Positions 1-8,711 of a DNA stretch of 64,000 nucleotides are shown piece after piece. Numbering within the stretch: position 1 is the stretch's first letter; the number at the start of each line of letters is the position of its first letter. The stretch comes from Tindallia californiensis (GTDB lineage Bacteria > Bacillota > Clostridia > Peptostreptococcales > Tindalliaceae): NCBI RefSeq assembly GCF_900107405.1, contig NZ_FNPV01000001.1:124001-188000 (forward strand). The letters are read 5' to 3'. A program made the translations under genes and the position numbers. The notes under the pieces are model-generated. The model was not told the origin of the DNA. It made no database searches and worked only from the letters and a program-made list of their open reading frames with translations.

Positions 1-92
1 GCAAATGATCGACTAATTGAGTGGAGGTATTCTTCCATCGCCTCCTGAAGAGGCTTGTTCGTCAAATAAAGATTTCTATCTTTTTTTGTCAA
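1..92 (-). CDS. MoeA-like molybdopterin biosynthesis protein, N-terminal fragment
   Basis: Only the first 30 codons lie in the window. A TTG start at 92-90 sits about 7 nt after an AGGAGAA ribosome site. The peptide begins MTKKDRNLYLTNKPLQEAME, which resembles the opening of clostridial MoeA-type proteins, many of which carry an extra periplasmic-binding-like C-terminal domain. The gene follows moeA by 23 bases on the same strand, so the two are probably one operon for molybdenum cofactor assembly. The family call rests on a short N-terminus and on context; the C-terminal domain is not visible. Confidence 0.6.
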   Translation of the reverse strand, partial: MTKKDRNLYLTNKPLQEAMEEYLHSISRSF

Positions 93-115
93 TTTCTCTT
101 CTCCTTTCAGAATAG

Positions 116-1342
116 CTAAAATAGATAAATCATCACATCAGTCCCTTTGTTCAGTCCTTCTTTGTTTGCGTCGATCTTAACAAATCCATCGGCTTTACTC
201 ATCATGGACAACATTCCAGATTTACCATGAACAGGTTGTACCACATTCTCTGTCTTTTCCCTGTCCAGTCTGACCATCACATAGTGTTCTCTACCTGGTG
301 CTGATGGAATATTGACAGCTAATTTACCATTTGTTGTCGACATCTGTGAGCCACTTCCAACGAGCGCTTCCATAATGATATTGATTAAAATCCTATACAC
401 TACTAACGCAGACACTGGCTGACCCGGCAGACCTATCATCAATGTGTCTCCAACTTTCCCAATAATAGTCGGCTTTCCTGGTTTAACAGAAATTCCATGC
501 ACAACGACTCCCGGATCCCCAATGCTATTAATTGCATCTTTTGTGACATCACGATGACCCATAGAACTACCGCCAGAAACCAATATGAGATGACATTTTT
601 TCATCATCATTCGCAATTTTTCTTTTAGTATTTCAATATCATCCGGTACTACTGATGTGTCCACCACTTCACACCCATCTTCCAAAGCCGCCGCTGATAT
701 ACTATAGCTATTCATATCAATAATCTTACCCATAGTTAATTCATCACCAGGCTGTACAATCTCATCACCAGTAGAAATAATACCTACCTTCAATTTTCCA
801 TAGACATGCACACTTTGAAAACCCATACCAGCCAGTAAACCCACATCTTGCGGCCGTAATCTATGTCCTTTATCAAATATCATTTCTCTTTTTTTCATAT
901 CTTCGCCCTTCAATAAGGTGTTTTCTCCAGCCGCTACCGATTGGTGAACTAAAACCAACTCATTGTCCATGACCTCTACACATTCAATCATCACAACCGC
1001 GTCACTACCTTCAGGAATCATGCCACCCGTTGGTACATAAACACATTCACCAGCATTTATTTCAACAGAAGTATTGGTTCCCATTTCTATTTCTCCTATG
1101 TTTTTAAGCATAGCCGGTATTGATTCATTAGCACCATGGGTATCAGTAGCTTTTACAGCATAACCATCAACCGTCGAACGATTAAACTCCGGAATATCCA
1201 TAGGGCTTTCAACGCTATTGCATAAAGGTCTATGCAGTCCTTCGACCAGCGCAACTTCTTCAGATTCAAGAGAAATATCTAAAGATAGGTTTTTTAATAT
1301 TTCTTGTACTTCATGAATACTTTTTGTTTTAAATAACTCCAT
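116..1342 (-). CDS. moeA: Molybdopterin molybdenumtransferase MoeA
   Basis: This 408-residue protein is predicted to insert molybdate into adenylated molybdopterin, the last step of Moco synthesis in the cytoplasm. The N-terminal MoeA region has the typical FNRSTVDGYAV stretch (about residues 53-63). The central MPT-binding fold shows GIISTGDEI and SGGSSMGHRD, and the C-terminal part has GLPGQPVSA. Length matches the family (about 400). The start follows a GGAGGAGGG ribosome site. A second MoeA-like gene lies directly downstream, a tandem arrangement common in Clostridia. GLPGQP replaces the usual GLPGNP, a mild variation. The identification is secure. Confidence 0.95.
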   Translation of the reverse strand: MELFKTKSIHEVQEILKNLSLDISLESEEVALVEGLHRPLCNSVESPMDIPEFNRSTVDGYAVKATDTHGANESIPAMLKNIGEIEMGTNTSVEINAGECVYVPTGGMIPEGSDAVVMIECVEVMDNELVLVHQSVAAGENTLLKGEDMKKREMIFDKGHRLRPQDVGLLAGMGFQSVHVYGKLKVGIISTGDEIVQPGDELTMGKIIDMNSYSISAAALEDGCEVVDTSVVPDDIEILKEKLRMMMKKCHLILVSGGSSMGHRDVTKDAINSIGDPGVVVHGISVKPGKPTIIGKVGDTLMIGLPGQPVSALVVYRILINIIMEALVGSGSQMSTTNGKLAVNIPSAPGREHYVMVRLDREKTENVVQPVHGKSGMLSMMSKADGFVKIDANKEGLNKGTDVMIYLF

Positions 1343-1445
1343 TCTTTCCCTCCTCCTAAAATTACTCTCGCTATCATTTTATATCAGTGTGCCATTAGCC
1401 TTCAGATTTGAAGACACTTATATCACTTAGTAATAGTCCATTTTA

Positions 1446-1454
1446 ATTATACCA
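1446..1454 (-). promoter_or_regulatory. Extended -10 promoter element for the moeA operon
   Basis: On the minus strand the sequence reads TGGTATAAT, a perfect -10 with the TGn extension, about 100 bases before the moeA start. No good -35 is visible at the usual distance, which is acceptable for an extended -10 promoter. The leader to moeA shows no molybdenum-cofactor riboswitch that I can recognise. Confidence 0.4.
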
Positions 1455-1535
1455 TGTTTTTTTGATTTCTTTCGCACTCATAAACCTTATGTTTTCTTTA
1501 GTATTTGGCCATCTACAGCTTCCAAAATATTTCTC

Positions 1536-1564
1536 TTGCATACAGTTGTCGATTATGCTATAAT
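1536..1564 (+). promoter_or_regulatory. Promoter of tRNA-Ala
   Basis: TTGCAT (1536-1541), a 17-base spacer and a perfect TATAAT (1559-1564) lie 12 bases before the first tRNA base, as expected for a strong vegetative tRNA promoter. Confidence 0.75.
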
Positions 1565-1576
1565 TCAGATTGTTGT

Positions 1577-1653
1577 GGGGGCGTAGCTCAGCCTGGGAGA
1601 GCGCTTGACTGGCAGTCAAGAGGTCAGGGGTTCGAGCCCCCTCGTCTCCACCA
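1577..1653 (+). tRNA. tRNA-Ala (anticodon GGC)
   Basis: A full cloverleaf folds: acceptor GGGGGCG with CGTCTCC, D-arm GCTC/GAGC, anticodon stem CTTGA/TCAAG with loop CTGGCAG, T-arm AGGGG/CCCCT with TTCGAGC loop, discriminator A and an encoded CCA. The anticodon is GGC, reading GCC/GCU. The third acceptor pair is G-U, the alanine identity element, which confirms the assignment. Confidence 0.95.
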
Positions 1654-1669
1654 TCTATCCTACAACCTT

Positions 1670-1697
1670 AAAGATCCGCTTTTGCGGATCTTTTTTT
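1670..1697 (+). terminator. Rho-independent terminator after tRNA-Ala
   Basis: A 10-bp stem (AAAGATCCGC / GCGGATCTTT) closes a TTTT loop and is followed by further T residues. It ends next to the stop codon of the convergent pseudouridine synthase gene and may weakly serve that strand as well. Confidence 0.85.
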
Positions 1698-2625
1698 ATA
1701 TTTCTTTTTCTAACAACCTTTTTAATTCTATTAGATCATCTGGTAGCTCTGCGTTGCATTCAATTTCTTCTTTTGTGCGTGGATGATCAAAAATAATTCT
1801 TTCTGCATGAAGCGCCTGTCGTTTTATTCGATTAGGTTGGTCAGGTTCATAAAATTCATCCCCTATAATCGGATGCCCTATATGATGAGCATGGACACGA
1901 ATTTGATGAGTTCTGCCTGTATCTATTTTAATCCGAATCAAACTAGCTTTTGAATATACTTCTACTTTTTCCAAATGACTAACTGCCATTTTACCTCTGG
2001 AATCCACTACTCTTCTTGGAGGCTCATTCTCAGGAATCGTTTCCGGTCTATAGATAGGTGCTTCTACCTTCTGGTAAGATTTATCTACACGCCCCAATAC
2101 AAATGCCAAATATTTCTTTACCATTTTTGATTGCAACTGAGCTGCAAGTTGCTGATGGGCAAAAGAGTTTTTTGCCAAAATCATCGCTCCTGAAGTATCC
2201 ATATCAAGTCTATTTACAAACCTGATCTTATAACATTCACCACGATTATTCATATAATTCATGACTGCGTTTGCCAATGTTCCTTCTCTGGTTGCTGCTG
2301 TAGGATGTGTCAACATTCCTGGCGGTTTATTGATTACCAGTACATCAAAATCTTCATAAATGATATTCAGTGGTATGTTTATTGGTGTAAAATCACAGCT
2401 CTCTTCTTCCATGTTCAGCACTAACAAGTCATTTTTTTGAAGTATCTGATGGTAAGGTGCCCACTTACTGTTTATTGTTACCCTTTTATCTTTTTTCAGT
2501 CTTGACATCAATCGACTCGATACTTCCCATTGCTTTTTCAGTAATGATTTTAATGTCATTCCCTCTTCATTTTTTTCTACTTTGTATACAATTTTATTAT
2601 ATTTCTGATCTTCTATCGGTAACAT
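1696..2625 (-). CDS. RluA-family rRNA/tRNA pseudouridine synthase
   Basis: The 309-residue protein belongs to the RluA/RluD family, which isomerises uridines in ribosomal or transfer RNA. An S4-like N-terminal segment (about residues 15-75) precedes the catalytic domain. The catalytic motif is NRLDMDTSG (about residues 139-147), whose first Asp is the nucleophile, and GRTHQIRVH lies near residue 238. Length fits RluD-type enzymes. The exact target uridines cannot be told from sequence. The gene is divergent from nadK and convergent with the tRNA-Ala gene. Confidence 0.9.
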   Translation of the reverse strand: MLPIEDQKYNKIVYKVEKNEEGMTLKSLLKKQWEVSSRLMSRLKKDKRVTINSKWAPYHQILQKNDLLVLNMEEESCDFTPINIPLNIIYEDFDVLVINKPPGMLTHPTAATREGTLANAVMNYMNNRGECYKIRFVNRLDMDTSGAMILAKNSFAHQQLAAQLQSKMVKKYLAFVLGRVDKSYQKVEAPIYRPETIPENEPPRRVVDSRGKMAVSHLEKVEVYSKASLIRIKIDTGRTHQIRVHAHHIGHPIIGDEFYEPDQPNRIKRQALHAERIIFDHPRTKEEIECNAELPDDLIELKRLLEKEI

Positions 2626-2687
2626 TGCTTCACTAACCCTTCTGAATTATAATCATTTTATAGCATTCGTATTTTATGAAATCATGT

Positions 2688-2716
2688 TTGACTTTTGTAT
2701 TTTTAATGTGTATGTT
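2688..2716 (+). promoter_or_regulatory. Putative promoter of nadK
   Basis: TTGACT (2688-2693), a 17-base spacer and TATGTT (2711-2716) lie 38 bases before the nadK start, in the 128-base region between divergent genes. Confidence 0.5.
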
Positions 2717-2753
2717 TATGATATGCCATATAAACTTGTAGGGAGGTACCACT

Positions 2754-3560
2754 ATGTCCACTATTAAACACATCTGCGTATTGAGTAATTCATTACCTCT
2801 CTCTCGCAAAACAGAACTATTGCTACAAGAGAAATTAGATGAGTACCGATTTAGCTGGAGCAAGCAATTAGAGGTTGACACCGATTTAATTATCTGCATC
2901 GGTGGTGATGGCTCTTTCTTGAAAACCATGCACGATTTATCATTTCCTACTACACCCGTTGTATCTGTCAACACAGGACATTTAGGTTTTTTCTCCGAAG
3001 TAACACCAGATCAAATAGATTTGCTTCTACAAAAGATCCATGATAACCGTTATATTATCGAAACCATTAACCCTTTATCCGCTAAAGTCGATTTAGAAAA
3101 AAACATTCAAGCCCTTTTGGCAATTAATGAAGTCGTTGTTAAAAGTAGTCGTTGTAAACCAATCCACCTAAAAATAACTGTAAATAATCAACTAATTCAA
3201 ACATTCAGCGGTGATGGAATCCTTGTTTCTACTTCAACTGGCAGTACAGCCTATAGTTATTCAGCAGGAGGCAGCATCGTTGATCCCAGCTTAGAAGTGC
3301 TTCAGATTACACCCCTCGCTCCTATTAATACCAATGCTTATAGGTGTTTTACATCTAGCGTTATTTTTCCTCCTAACGCTACTATTCGTATTATGCCAGA
3401 GAGAGAGCCCGAAAGTTATGTCATGATCTCTGCCGATGGAATTGAACAACCTCAAACCTCTTTCAAAGAAATTAATATTTCTTTAAGTAATCAGGCCATC
3501 TATATGTTAAGATTAAACCAACATGACTTTTGGAATAAAGTGATTACAAAATTTCTTTAA
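2754..3560 (+). CDS. nadK: NAD kinase
   Basis: The 268-residue protein is predicted to phosphorylate NAD to NADP. It shows the GGDGSFLKTMHDL substrate loop (residues about 64-76, Ser replacing the usual Thr in GGDGT), NTGHLGFFSE (about 87-96) and the glycine-rich STGSTAYSYSAGG block (about 160-172), all hallmarks of PpnK. The start follows a GGGAGG ribosome site. The iron-sulfur hydrogenase-like gene begins 58 bases downstream on the same strand, so the two may be cotranscribed. Confidence 0.93.
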   Translation: MSTIKHICVLSNSLPLSRKTELLLQEKLDEYRFSWSKQLEVDTDLIICIGGDGSFLKTMHDLSFPTTPVVSVNTGHLGFFSEVTPDQIDLLLQKIHDNRYIIETINPLSAKVDLEKNIQALLAINEVVVKSSRCKPIHLKITVNNQLIQTFSGDGILVSTSTGSTAYSYSAGGSIVDPSLEVLQITPLAPINTNAYRCFTSSVIFPPNATIRIMPEREPESYVMISADGIEQPQTSFKEINISLSNQAIYMLRLNQHDFWNKVITKFL

Positions 3561-3618
3561 CTAAAAACCCTATTTATACCTAATAAAAACCATAGGCGAA
3601 CTGTAAGGAGGTTCCTGT

Positions 3619-4887
3619 ATGCCTTCCCGATATCATCCTATCAGTCTTAACTCTGAAAAGTGTATTGGATGTACCAATTGCATCAAGCGTTGTCCTACAG
3701 AAGCCATCCGTGTTACTAATGAAAAAGCAAGCGTAATGCATGAAAAGTGTATCAATTGTGGTGTTTGCATTTCCGTATGTCCTTATAACGCATTCCACGG
3801 CGTTACAAAAGGATATCGTGGCGTGTCCAACTATGCACTGAAAATTGCCCTTGTAGATCCTATCATCTATAGCCAGTTCCCAACAGAAATTTCCCCTGAG
3901 CTAATCTTAACTGGCATTAAAAAATCAGGCTGTTCCGAAGTATATGAGATATCAAAAGGTGCTGATGTTGTAACGAAGTTCACGCAAAAATATTTGCATT
4001 TACAGAGAAGAACACCTATCATTTCTTCTTCCTGTCCGGCGATTATCCGATTAATCCAGTTAAGATTTCCTGAACTTATCCACCACATTCTTCCAATTGA
4101 TTCACCCGTAGAGATAGCTGCTTATATGGCTCGAGAAGAAGCTATGCGTAAATATGGATTAAAAGCAGAAGAAATCGGCGTATACTATTCTACCCCCTGC
4201 CCTGCCCGCATTTCTAGTTTTTTAAGGCCCTTAGGCACACAAAAAACCAATATCAGCATGTCACTTCCTATTCATAAGGTTTTTGGTTTGGTAAATAGAT
4301 TTCTAAAGGATAATGCAGGAAAATCACTGCAACGTGTCTATCCGTCTTCCGAAGGCATTAATTGGTCTCGAGTGGGCGGTCAAGCAGCTTCTTTGAAAAT
4401 CGATGAATACATGGCCGTTGATGGCATCAGTAACGTCATTAGCGTATTAGAAGAAATCGAATACGGAAAAATGAGGCACTTAAAGTTTTTAGAATGTCAA
4501 GCCTGTATTAATGGTTGTGTTGGTGGAAGCTTGAATGTAGAAAACCCTTTTATTGCACAAAGTCGCATTCGAGTGATTGCCAAGAAATATCAACATATTA
4601 AAACAGAATCTCCGAGTATTTCGCCGGAAAAATTTCTTTTCACTCAGCCTATTCAACCTCTTCATTCAACAAAATTAGATCAAGATTTATCAAAAGCGCT
4701 TTTAAAACTTGAACAAGTTGATAAAACCCTCAAAAAACTTCCTGACATTGACTGTGGCGCATGCGGCGCACCGTCCTGTCGTGCATTCGCAGAAGACATT
4801 GTACAAAACAGGGCTGCATTAGAAGAATGTGTTGTTTTGATTAAAAAAACCTACTTTAAAAAAGGAATGACGCTCGATTCTTTTTGA
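3619..4887 (+). CDS. FeFe-hydrogenase-like iron-sulfur protein (putative sensory type) with Fes domain
   Basis: Three parts are visible in 422 residues. Two [4Fe-4S] ferredoxin motifs come first (Cys15, 18, 21, 25 and Cys44, 47, 50, 54). A hydrogenase H-cluster domain follows: SSSCPA with Cys139, STPCPA with Cys194, and ECQACINGCVGG with Cys296 and Cys300. A C-terminal Fes-type cluster motif ends the protein (Cys379, 382, 387, 404). All four predicted H-cluster ligands are kept, but the proton-transfer Cys of the TSCCP motif is Ser138 and the second motif lacks the usual Lys and Glu. That argues for a sensory or electron-relay role rather than fast catalysis; this is inference. The usual partners (phosphatase or kinase domains) are not adjacent. 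It overlaps the convergent HD gene by 37 bases. Confidence 0.85.
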   Translation: MPSRYHPISLNSEKCIGCTNCIKRCPTEAIRVTNEKASVMHEKCINCGVCISVCPYNAFHGVTKGYRGVSNYALKIALVDPIIYSQFPTEISPELILTGIKKSGCSEVYEISKGADVVTKFTQKYLHLQRRTPIISSSCPAIIRLIQLRFPELIHHILPIDSPVEIAAYMAREEAMRKYGLKAEEIGVYYSTPCPARISSFLRPLGTQKTNISMSLPIHKVFGLVNRFLKDNAGKSLQRVYPSSEGINWSRVGGQAASLKIDEYMAVDGISNVISVLEEIEYGKMRHLKFLECQACINGCVGGSLNVENPFIAQSRIRVIAKKYQHIKTESPSISPEKFLFTQPIQPLHSTKLDQDLSKALLKLEQVDKTLKKLPDIDCGACGAPSCRAFAEDIVQNRAALEECVVLIKKTYFKKGMTLDSF

Positions 4888-5498
4888 TGAAAATAGTATA
4901 AATCCTCAGCAAAAGATGTAAGCTTAACACTTTCCTTATTTCTTAAATAACGGATATCCAAATCATTAATACGTACTCTATCTAAGTTGTCTGCATCCTT
5001 AAAAATCAAATATAGTTTCGACATGGTTGTATATGCTTTATCACTCCATCCTCTCTGAATTTTTTTATGTTCTTCCATTGCAATAGAATCGTCTACCGAA
5101 TGATATCTAATGATCATTGTTGCAATATCCAATTCTTGAGAACAATTTAAGCGCATTCTTCTTTTTAGCGCCTTCACCTTTTGTACACTTTTAGTACCAT
5201 GAAAGGAGTCTTTTTGATCATTATGTCTTCCAATGTCATGATAAAGACTTGAAAAAATTAATATTTTTTCTTCTTCTTCGGAAATACGATAAAGTTGTCC
5301 AATCAAAATCGCAAGGATCATAACCCTTTGTGTATGGTCCGGACCATGAAGTCCTTTAGGGTTAAAGTAATGACTCTTCTCTATCCATCGCATATGTTTC
5401 TCGCAAGTTTCTATTATCCCTTTATATCCACCAATCATTTTACTAAGAGATTCTTTAGAATACTGATCTGCTTTTTCAACCTTTTTTTCTACTGACAT
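4851..5498 (-). CDS. HD-domain protein (putative metal-dependent phosphohydrolase)
   Basis: The protein carries an HD-superfamily core: HGPDH (metal His), SLYHDIGRHND (the HD pair) and a downstream KDADNLDRVRI segment with the last Asp. Such proteins hydrolyse nucleotides or related phosphomonoesters; the substrate is unknown here. I place the start at ATG 5498 (MSVEKK), with GGAAGTG seven bases upstream. A reading frame 20 codons longer, beginning MKMKKALYAF at 5558, is possible but its ribosome site is poor. The 3' end overlaps the convergent hydrogenase-like gene. Confidence 0.75.
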   Translation of the reverse strand: MSVEKKVEKADQYSKESLSKMIGGYKGIIETCEKHMRWIEKSHYFNPKGLHGPDHTQRVMILAILIGQLYRISEEEEKILIFSSLYHDIGRHNDQKDSFHGTKSVQKVKALKRRMRLNCSQELDIATMIIRYHSVDDSIAMEEHKKIQRGWSDKAYTTMSKLYLIFKDADNLDRVRINDLDIRYLRNKESVKLTSFAEDLYYFHQKESSVIPFLK

Positions 5499-5624
5499 AT
5501 TTATCACTTCCACTATCCTATAAATTAAGAATGCATACAATGCTTTTTTCATTTTCATCCTATCTCTTCTGTATCATTGTATGTACTGATTGTACCATAA
5601 TCTTCATCCATATTCATATATCCA

Positions 5625-5654
5625 TTTACTTTTTACTACTTTCTGTGGTAAAAT
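5625..5654 (+). promoter_or_regulatory. Putative promoter of tRNA-Val
   Basis: TTTACT (5625-5630), an 18-base spacer and TAAAAT (5649-5654) end 17 bases before the tRNA. Both boxes depart from consensus but the position is right. Confidence 0.4.
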
Positions 5655-5671
5655 AGTCTTGTTATTATTTA

Positions 5672-5747
5672 GGGGAATTAACTCAGCTGGTAGAGTGTAT
5701 CCTTGACGTGGATAAAGTCGTGGGTTCGAGTCCCTCATTCCCCACCA
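5672..5747 (+). tRNA. tRNA-Val (anticodon GAC)
   Basis: Cloverleaf: acceptor GGGGAAT/ATTCCCC, anticodon stem TATCC/GGATA with loop TTGACGT, T-loop TTCGAGT, discriminator A and encoded CCA. The anticodon GAC reads the valine codons GUC/GUU. Confidence 0.95.
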
Positions 5748-5756
5748 ACCAATGAG

Positions 5757-5791
5757 AAGGCTAAGTATCTTTATGATATCTAGCCTTTTTT
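5757..5791 (+). terminator. Terminator after tRNA-Val
   Basis: AAGGCTA...TAGCCTT forms the outer stem, with GTATC/GATAT extending it, followed by a run of T. It separates the tRNA from the nqr-like operon, so that operon should have its own promoter in the 118 bases that follow. Confidence 0.75.
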
Positions 5792-5909
5792 CGTATGCTT
5801 CTTTCTGTTCTTCTAGTAAATATTCTTTAATTTTTTAAGTACTGTTTTGCATCTCATCATTTCGGGTAATAAAGCTACAGATTTCTATTATCAGATGGAG
5901 GGAATGCTT

Positions 5910-6875
5910 ATGATATTTCACAACAAGATTTCATCTTTTTTCCAGAAACAACCACTTATGCGCCATGTTTTAGTTAGTCTTTTGCCGTTAATCTTAGGAT
6001 CTACCTACCTTTTTGGATTGAGAGTTTTAACTCTTTTGATAGTAGTCTCTGTAGCAGGAATCGCTACAGAATACATCTTTGTAAAAAAAAGAAATCAAAA
6101 AGTTACCGAAGCCGTATTAGTAACTTGTGTATTGTTCACCCTTTCCCTTCCCATTGCAACTCCCTACTGGGTTGCCATTGTAGGCATTGTCTTTGGTGTC
6201 TTGTTTGCCAAAGAAGTATTTGGGGGTTTCGGACGCAATGTGTTTAATCCAGCATTAGCTGGCAGAATGTTTTTATACGTTTCATTCCCCGAATATCTTA
6301 CAGCCTCTTGGAACCATGCATCAACTTCTTTTCCCGGAGGGTTTACACAATACATAACTCCTGTTTTAGATACCGTATCAGAGTCAACCCCTATGCCTGC
6401 CTTTAGAGCAACAGGAGAACTGCTATCATACAACGAAGTTCTATGGGGTTATACATCTGGCTCTATCGGTGAAACCAGTGCTATCCTTCTTATTTTAGGA
6501 GCACTTTTTCTTCTGTCCAGAAAAGCCGCTGACTGGCGATTAATCGTTTCTTCTATCACAGGCTTTCTCACTATTCACAGCCTTTTGTTTATATCCGGAG
6601 TCAACAATGTTCCTAATCCTATTTACGGGCTTTTAACGGGTGGTTTCCTTTTTACTTCTATCTATTTTGTTACCGAGCCTACCACGGCTCCTAAAACCAG
6701 CTCCGCTAAGTGGATTTACGGATTTTTAATCGGTATTATTACGGTTATTATTCGATATTTCGGTATTTTTATAGAAGGGGCCGCTTTTTCTGTTTTAATC
6801 ATGAATACCTTTGTTCCTATTATGGACGAAGGGGTTAAGTCGTTAAAAGCTATGAGAAAGAAGGTGAAAGCATGA
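5910..6875 (+). CDS. nqrB: Nqr/Rnf-type electron transport complex, NqrB/RnfD-like membrane subunit
   Basis: This hydrophobic 321-residue protein has several membrane spans and the RnfD/NqrB motif FGRNVFNPALAGRMF (about residues 107-121). The covalent-FMN threonine is expected in SESTPM, making it Thr160. In Na+-NQR and Rnf this subunit carries FMN and helps form the ion path. I chose ATG 5910, seven bases after GGAGGG; an in-frame TTG at 5847 would add 21 poor-looking residues. It is the first gene of a tight five-gene operon. The nqr name is used because the operon ends with an NqrF-type reductase; RnfD would be an equally valid family label. Confidence 0.88.
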   Translation: MIFHNKISSFFQKQPLMRHVLVSLLPLILGSTYLFGLRVLTLLIVVSVAGIATEYIFVKKRNQKVTEAVLVTCVLFTLSLPIATPYWVAIVGIVFGVLFAKEVFGGFGRNVFNPALAGRMFLYVSFPEYLTASWNHASTSFPGGFTQYITPVLDTVSESTPMPAFRATGELLSYNEVLWGYTSGSIGETSAILLILGALFLLSRKAADWRLIVSSITGFLTIHSLLFISGVNNVPNPIYGLLTGGFLFTSIYFVTEPTTAPKTSSAKWIYGFLIGIITVIIRYFGIFIEGAAFSVLIMNTFVPIMDEGVKSLKAMRKKVKA

Positions 6876-7489
6876 AAAAATTAAACCTTAAACCCGTCGT
6901 GTTTATGGTAATCGTCACTTTTATATATACTTCTGTACTTGCAAGTATTAACGCCATAACGATCGAAAGAATTCAATTAAATGAGCAACTTTCTGATCAA
7001 ATATCTTTTCTATACGTTTTAGACAAGCTTCCAGAAGAAACCAATGCCGAAACCATTAACTCATTATATGAAAAACACATTCATGAAATAGAAGTAAACG
7101 ATCAGACTATTTATGAAGGGTTTGATCAAAATGGCGAATTAATTGCCTATATTGTTCCGATTACCGGTAGTGCTGTATGGGGTGACCTTAAAGGACTGGT
7201 CTCCTTATCCACTGATTTTAACGAAGTGCTGGGCATTGAGTTTCTTTCTCATAACGAAACTCCCGGATTAGGCGCTCGTATTGATGAAGAATCTTTTAAG
7301 GAACAGTTCCGAGGTATTGAAATCGATCCTGATGAGTCTCATCAGTTTCTCACTTACCGACCGGATCCTGACGGCCAGGTAGATGCTATCTCCGGTGCCA
7401 CAGGAACTTCCAATGCTGTCAGAGATATTTTTAATAATAATATGAAACAGTTTATGTCCGAAACTCGGGAGGCGTTACAAAATGATTAG
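6872..7489 (+). CDS. nqrC: Nqr/Rnf-type complex, NqrC/RnfG-like FMN-binding subunit
   Basis: The 205-residue protein has one N-terminal membrane helix (about residues 9-28) and an extracytoplasmic FMN_bind domain. The flavinylation motif DAISGATGTS lies at residues 171-180, with Thr177 the expected attachment site. NETPGLGARI (about 128-137) is also typical of NqrC/RnfG. The start ATG overlaps the stop of the preceding gene by four bases, so the two are translationally coupled. FMN attachment needs an ApbE transferase, which is not encoded in this window. Confidence 0.9.
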   Translation: MKKLNLKPVVFMVIVTFIYTSVLASINAITIERIQLNEQLSDQISFLYVLDKLPEETNAETINSLYEKHIHEIEVNDQTIYEGFDQNGELIAYIVPITGSAVWGDLKGLVSLSTDFNEVLGIEFLSHNETPGLGARIDEESFKEQFRGIEIDPDESHQFLTYRPDPDGQVDAISGATGTSNAVRDIFNNNMKQFMSETREALQND

Positions 7490-8111
7490 AAAAATTAGAA
7501 ATATTTTTTCTCTCGGTGTATTCAAGGACAATCCTGTTTTTAGACAAATATTAGGAATCTGCTCAGCTCTGGCGGTTACCAACTTAATGATTAACTCTCT
7601 TGTGATGGGTATTGGATTAATCTTTGTTGCTTCGTTTTCCAGTATGACCGTTTCTATTATTCGCAAATTTACTCCGAAGCATATCCGTATGATGGTGCAG
7701 ACCCTTATTATCTCTGCTTATGTCATTATTGTCGATATTGTGTTAAAAGCCTATTGGCCTTCTATGAGCGAAGCTTTAGGCCCTTATGTTGGTCTCATTA
7801 TAACCAACTGCATTATTATGGGTAGATGTGAAGTTTTTGCACAAAACAACCCTCCATTAACTTCTTTTATTGATGGGGTCGCATCAGGAGTAGGCTATAG
7901 CTTCGTTTTACTATTTATAGCTTTTTTTAGAGAATTACTCGGCTTTGGATCTCTATTTGGTATTAACGTTTTAGGTGAAAACTGGACAAACTGGGTATTC
8001 ATGATTATGCCTCCGGGAGCTTTCTTTATGCTGGGCATTCTCATTTGGATCGCCAATACTTATATCCCAGATAAAGAAGGAAACAAGCCAGCAACAGGAG
8101 GTGCTAAATAA
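7482..8111 (+). CDS. nqrD: Nqr/Rnf-type complex, NqrD/RnfE-like membrane subunit
   Basis: A 209-residue polytopic protein with the NqrD/RnfE signature [14 protein letters not shown] (about residues 105-118). The Cys of TNC is, in solved Nqr structures, one of the ligands of an iron-sulfur centre buried between NqrD and NqrE. Length (about 210) is normal. It overlaps nqrC by eight bases and touches nqrE by one. Confidence 0.92.
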   Translation: MIRKIRNIFSLGVFKDNPVFRQILGICSALAVTNLMINSLVMGIGLIFVASFSSMTVSIIRKFTPKHIRMMVQTLIISAYVIIVDIVLKAYWPSMSEALGPYVGLIITNCIIMGRCEVFAQNNPPLTSFIDGVASGVGYSFVLLFIAFFRELLGFGSLFGINVLGENWTNWVFMIMPPGAFFMLGILIWIANTYIPDKEGNKPATGGAK

Positions 8112-8698
8112 TGGAAATAAACCCTATGGTTATTTTTATGGCATCTATTTTTACGAATAATATGATTTTAGCCAATTTCTTAGGAATGTGTTCTTTTATT
8201 GCTGTCTCCAAAGAAATTAAAACAGCATGGGGGCTTGGCCAAGCTGTCACCTTTGTTTTAACAGGAACGTCTGTTATCAATTACCTCATCTACCATCATA
8301 TATTAGTGCCATATAACTTAGAATATTTGCGATTTATTGTATTTATCATCCTCATAGCTGCCTTTGTTCAGCTGGTGGAAATGATCGTTGAACGATATGT
8401 TCCTACGCTTTACTACTCTTTGGGTATTTTCCTTCCTCTGATAACTGTAAACTGTGCCATACTTGGTGTTTCTCTTTTCATGGTTATTCGTGATTATAAT
8501 TTGATTCAGTCTACGTTTTTTGGACTAGGATCTGGTATTGGTTGGACATTAGCAATTGTAGCTTTAGCAGGAATTCGACAAAAAATCAAAAATGCTCCAG
8601 TTCCTAAAGGTCTGGAAGGCGCAGGAATCACCCTGATCATTATCGGCTTAATGGCTTTAGCTTTTATTGGTTTTTCTGGAATCGCAAATGTACAGTAG
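8111..8698 (+). CDS. nqrE: Nqr/Rnf-type complex, NqrE/RnfA-like membrane subunit
   Basis: This 195-residue integral membrane protein is homologous to NqrD with inverted topology. It shows [16 protein letters not shown] near residue 15 and [12 protein letters not shown] near residue 115; the Cys in these motifs correspond to the membrane iron-sulfur ligands. The start shares one base with the nqrD stop. Length and motifs are normal for the family. Confidence 0.92.
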   Translation: MEINPMVIFMASIFTNNMILANFLGMCSFIAVSKEIKTAWGLGQAVTFVLTGTSVINYLIYHHILVPYNLEYLRFIVFIILIAAFVQLVEMIVERYVPTLYYSLGIFLPLITVNCAILGVSLFMVIRDYNLIQSTFFGLGSGIGWTLAIVALAGIRQKIKNAPVPKGLEGAGITLIIIGLMALAFIGFSGIANVQ

Positions 8699-8711
8699 AG
8701 GAGGCTGAAAA

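Noticed and set aside
1343-1450. Possible molybdenum-cofactor riboswitch in the moeA leader
   Set aside because: The leader is only about 100 bases and none of the conserved Moco-RNA blocks or stems could be found.
1505-1796. Plus-strand open frames spanning tRNA-Ala
   Set aside because: They read through a complete tRNA and its terminator, so they are not genes.
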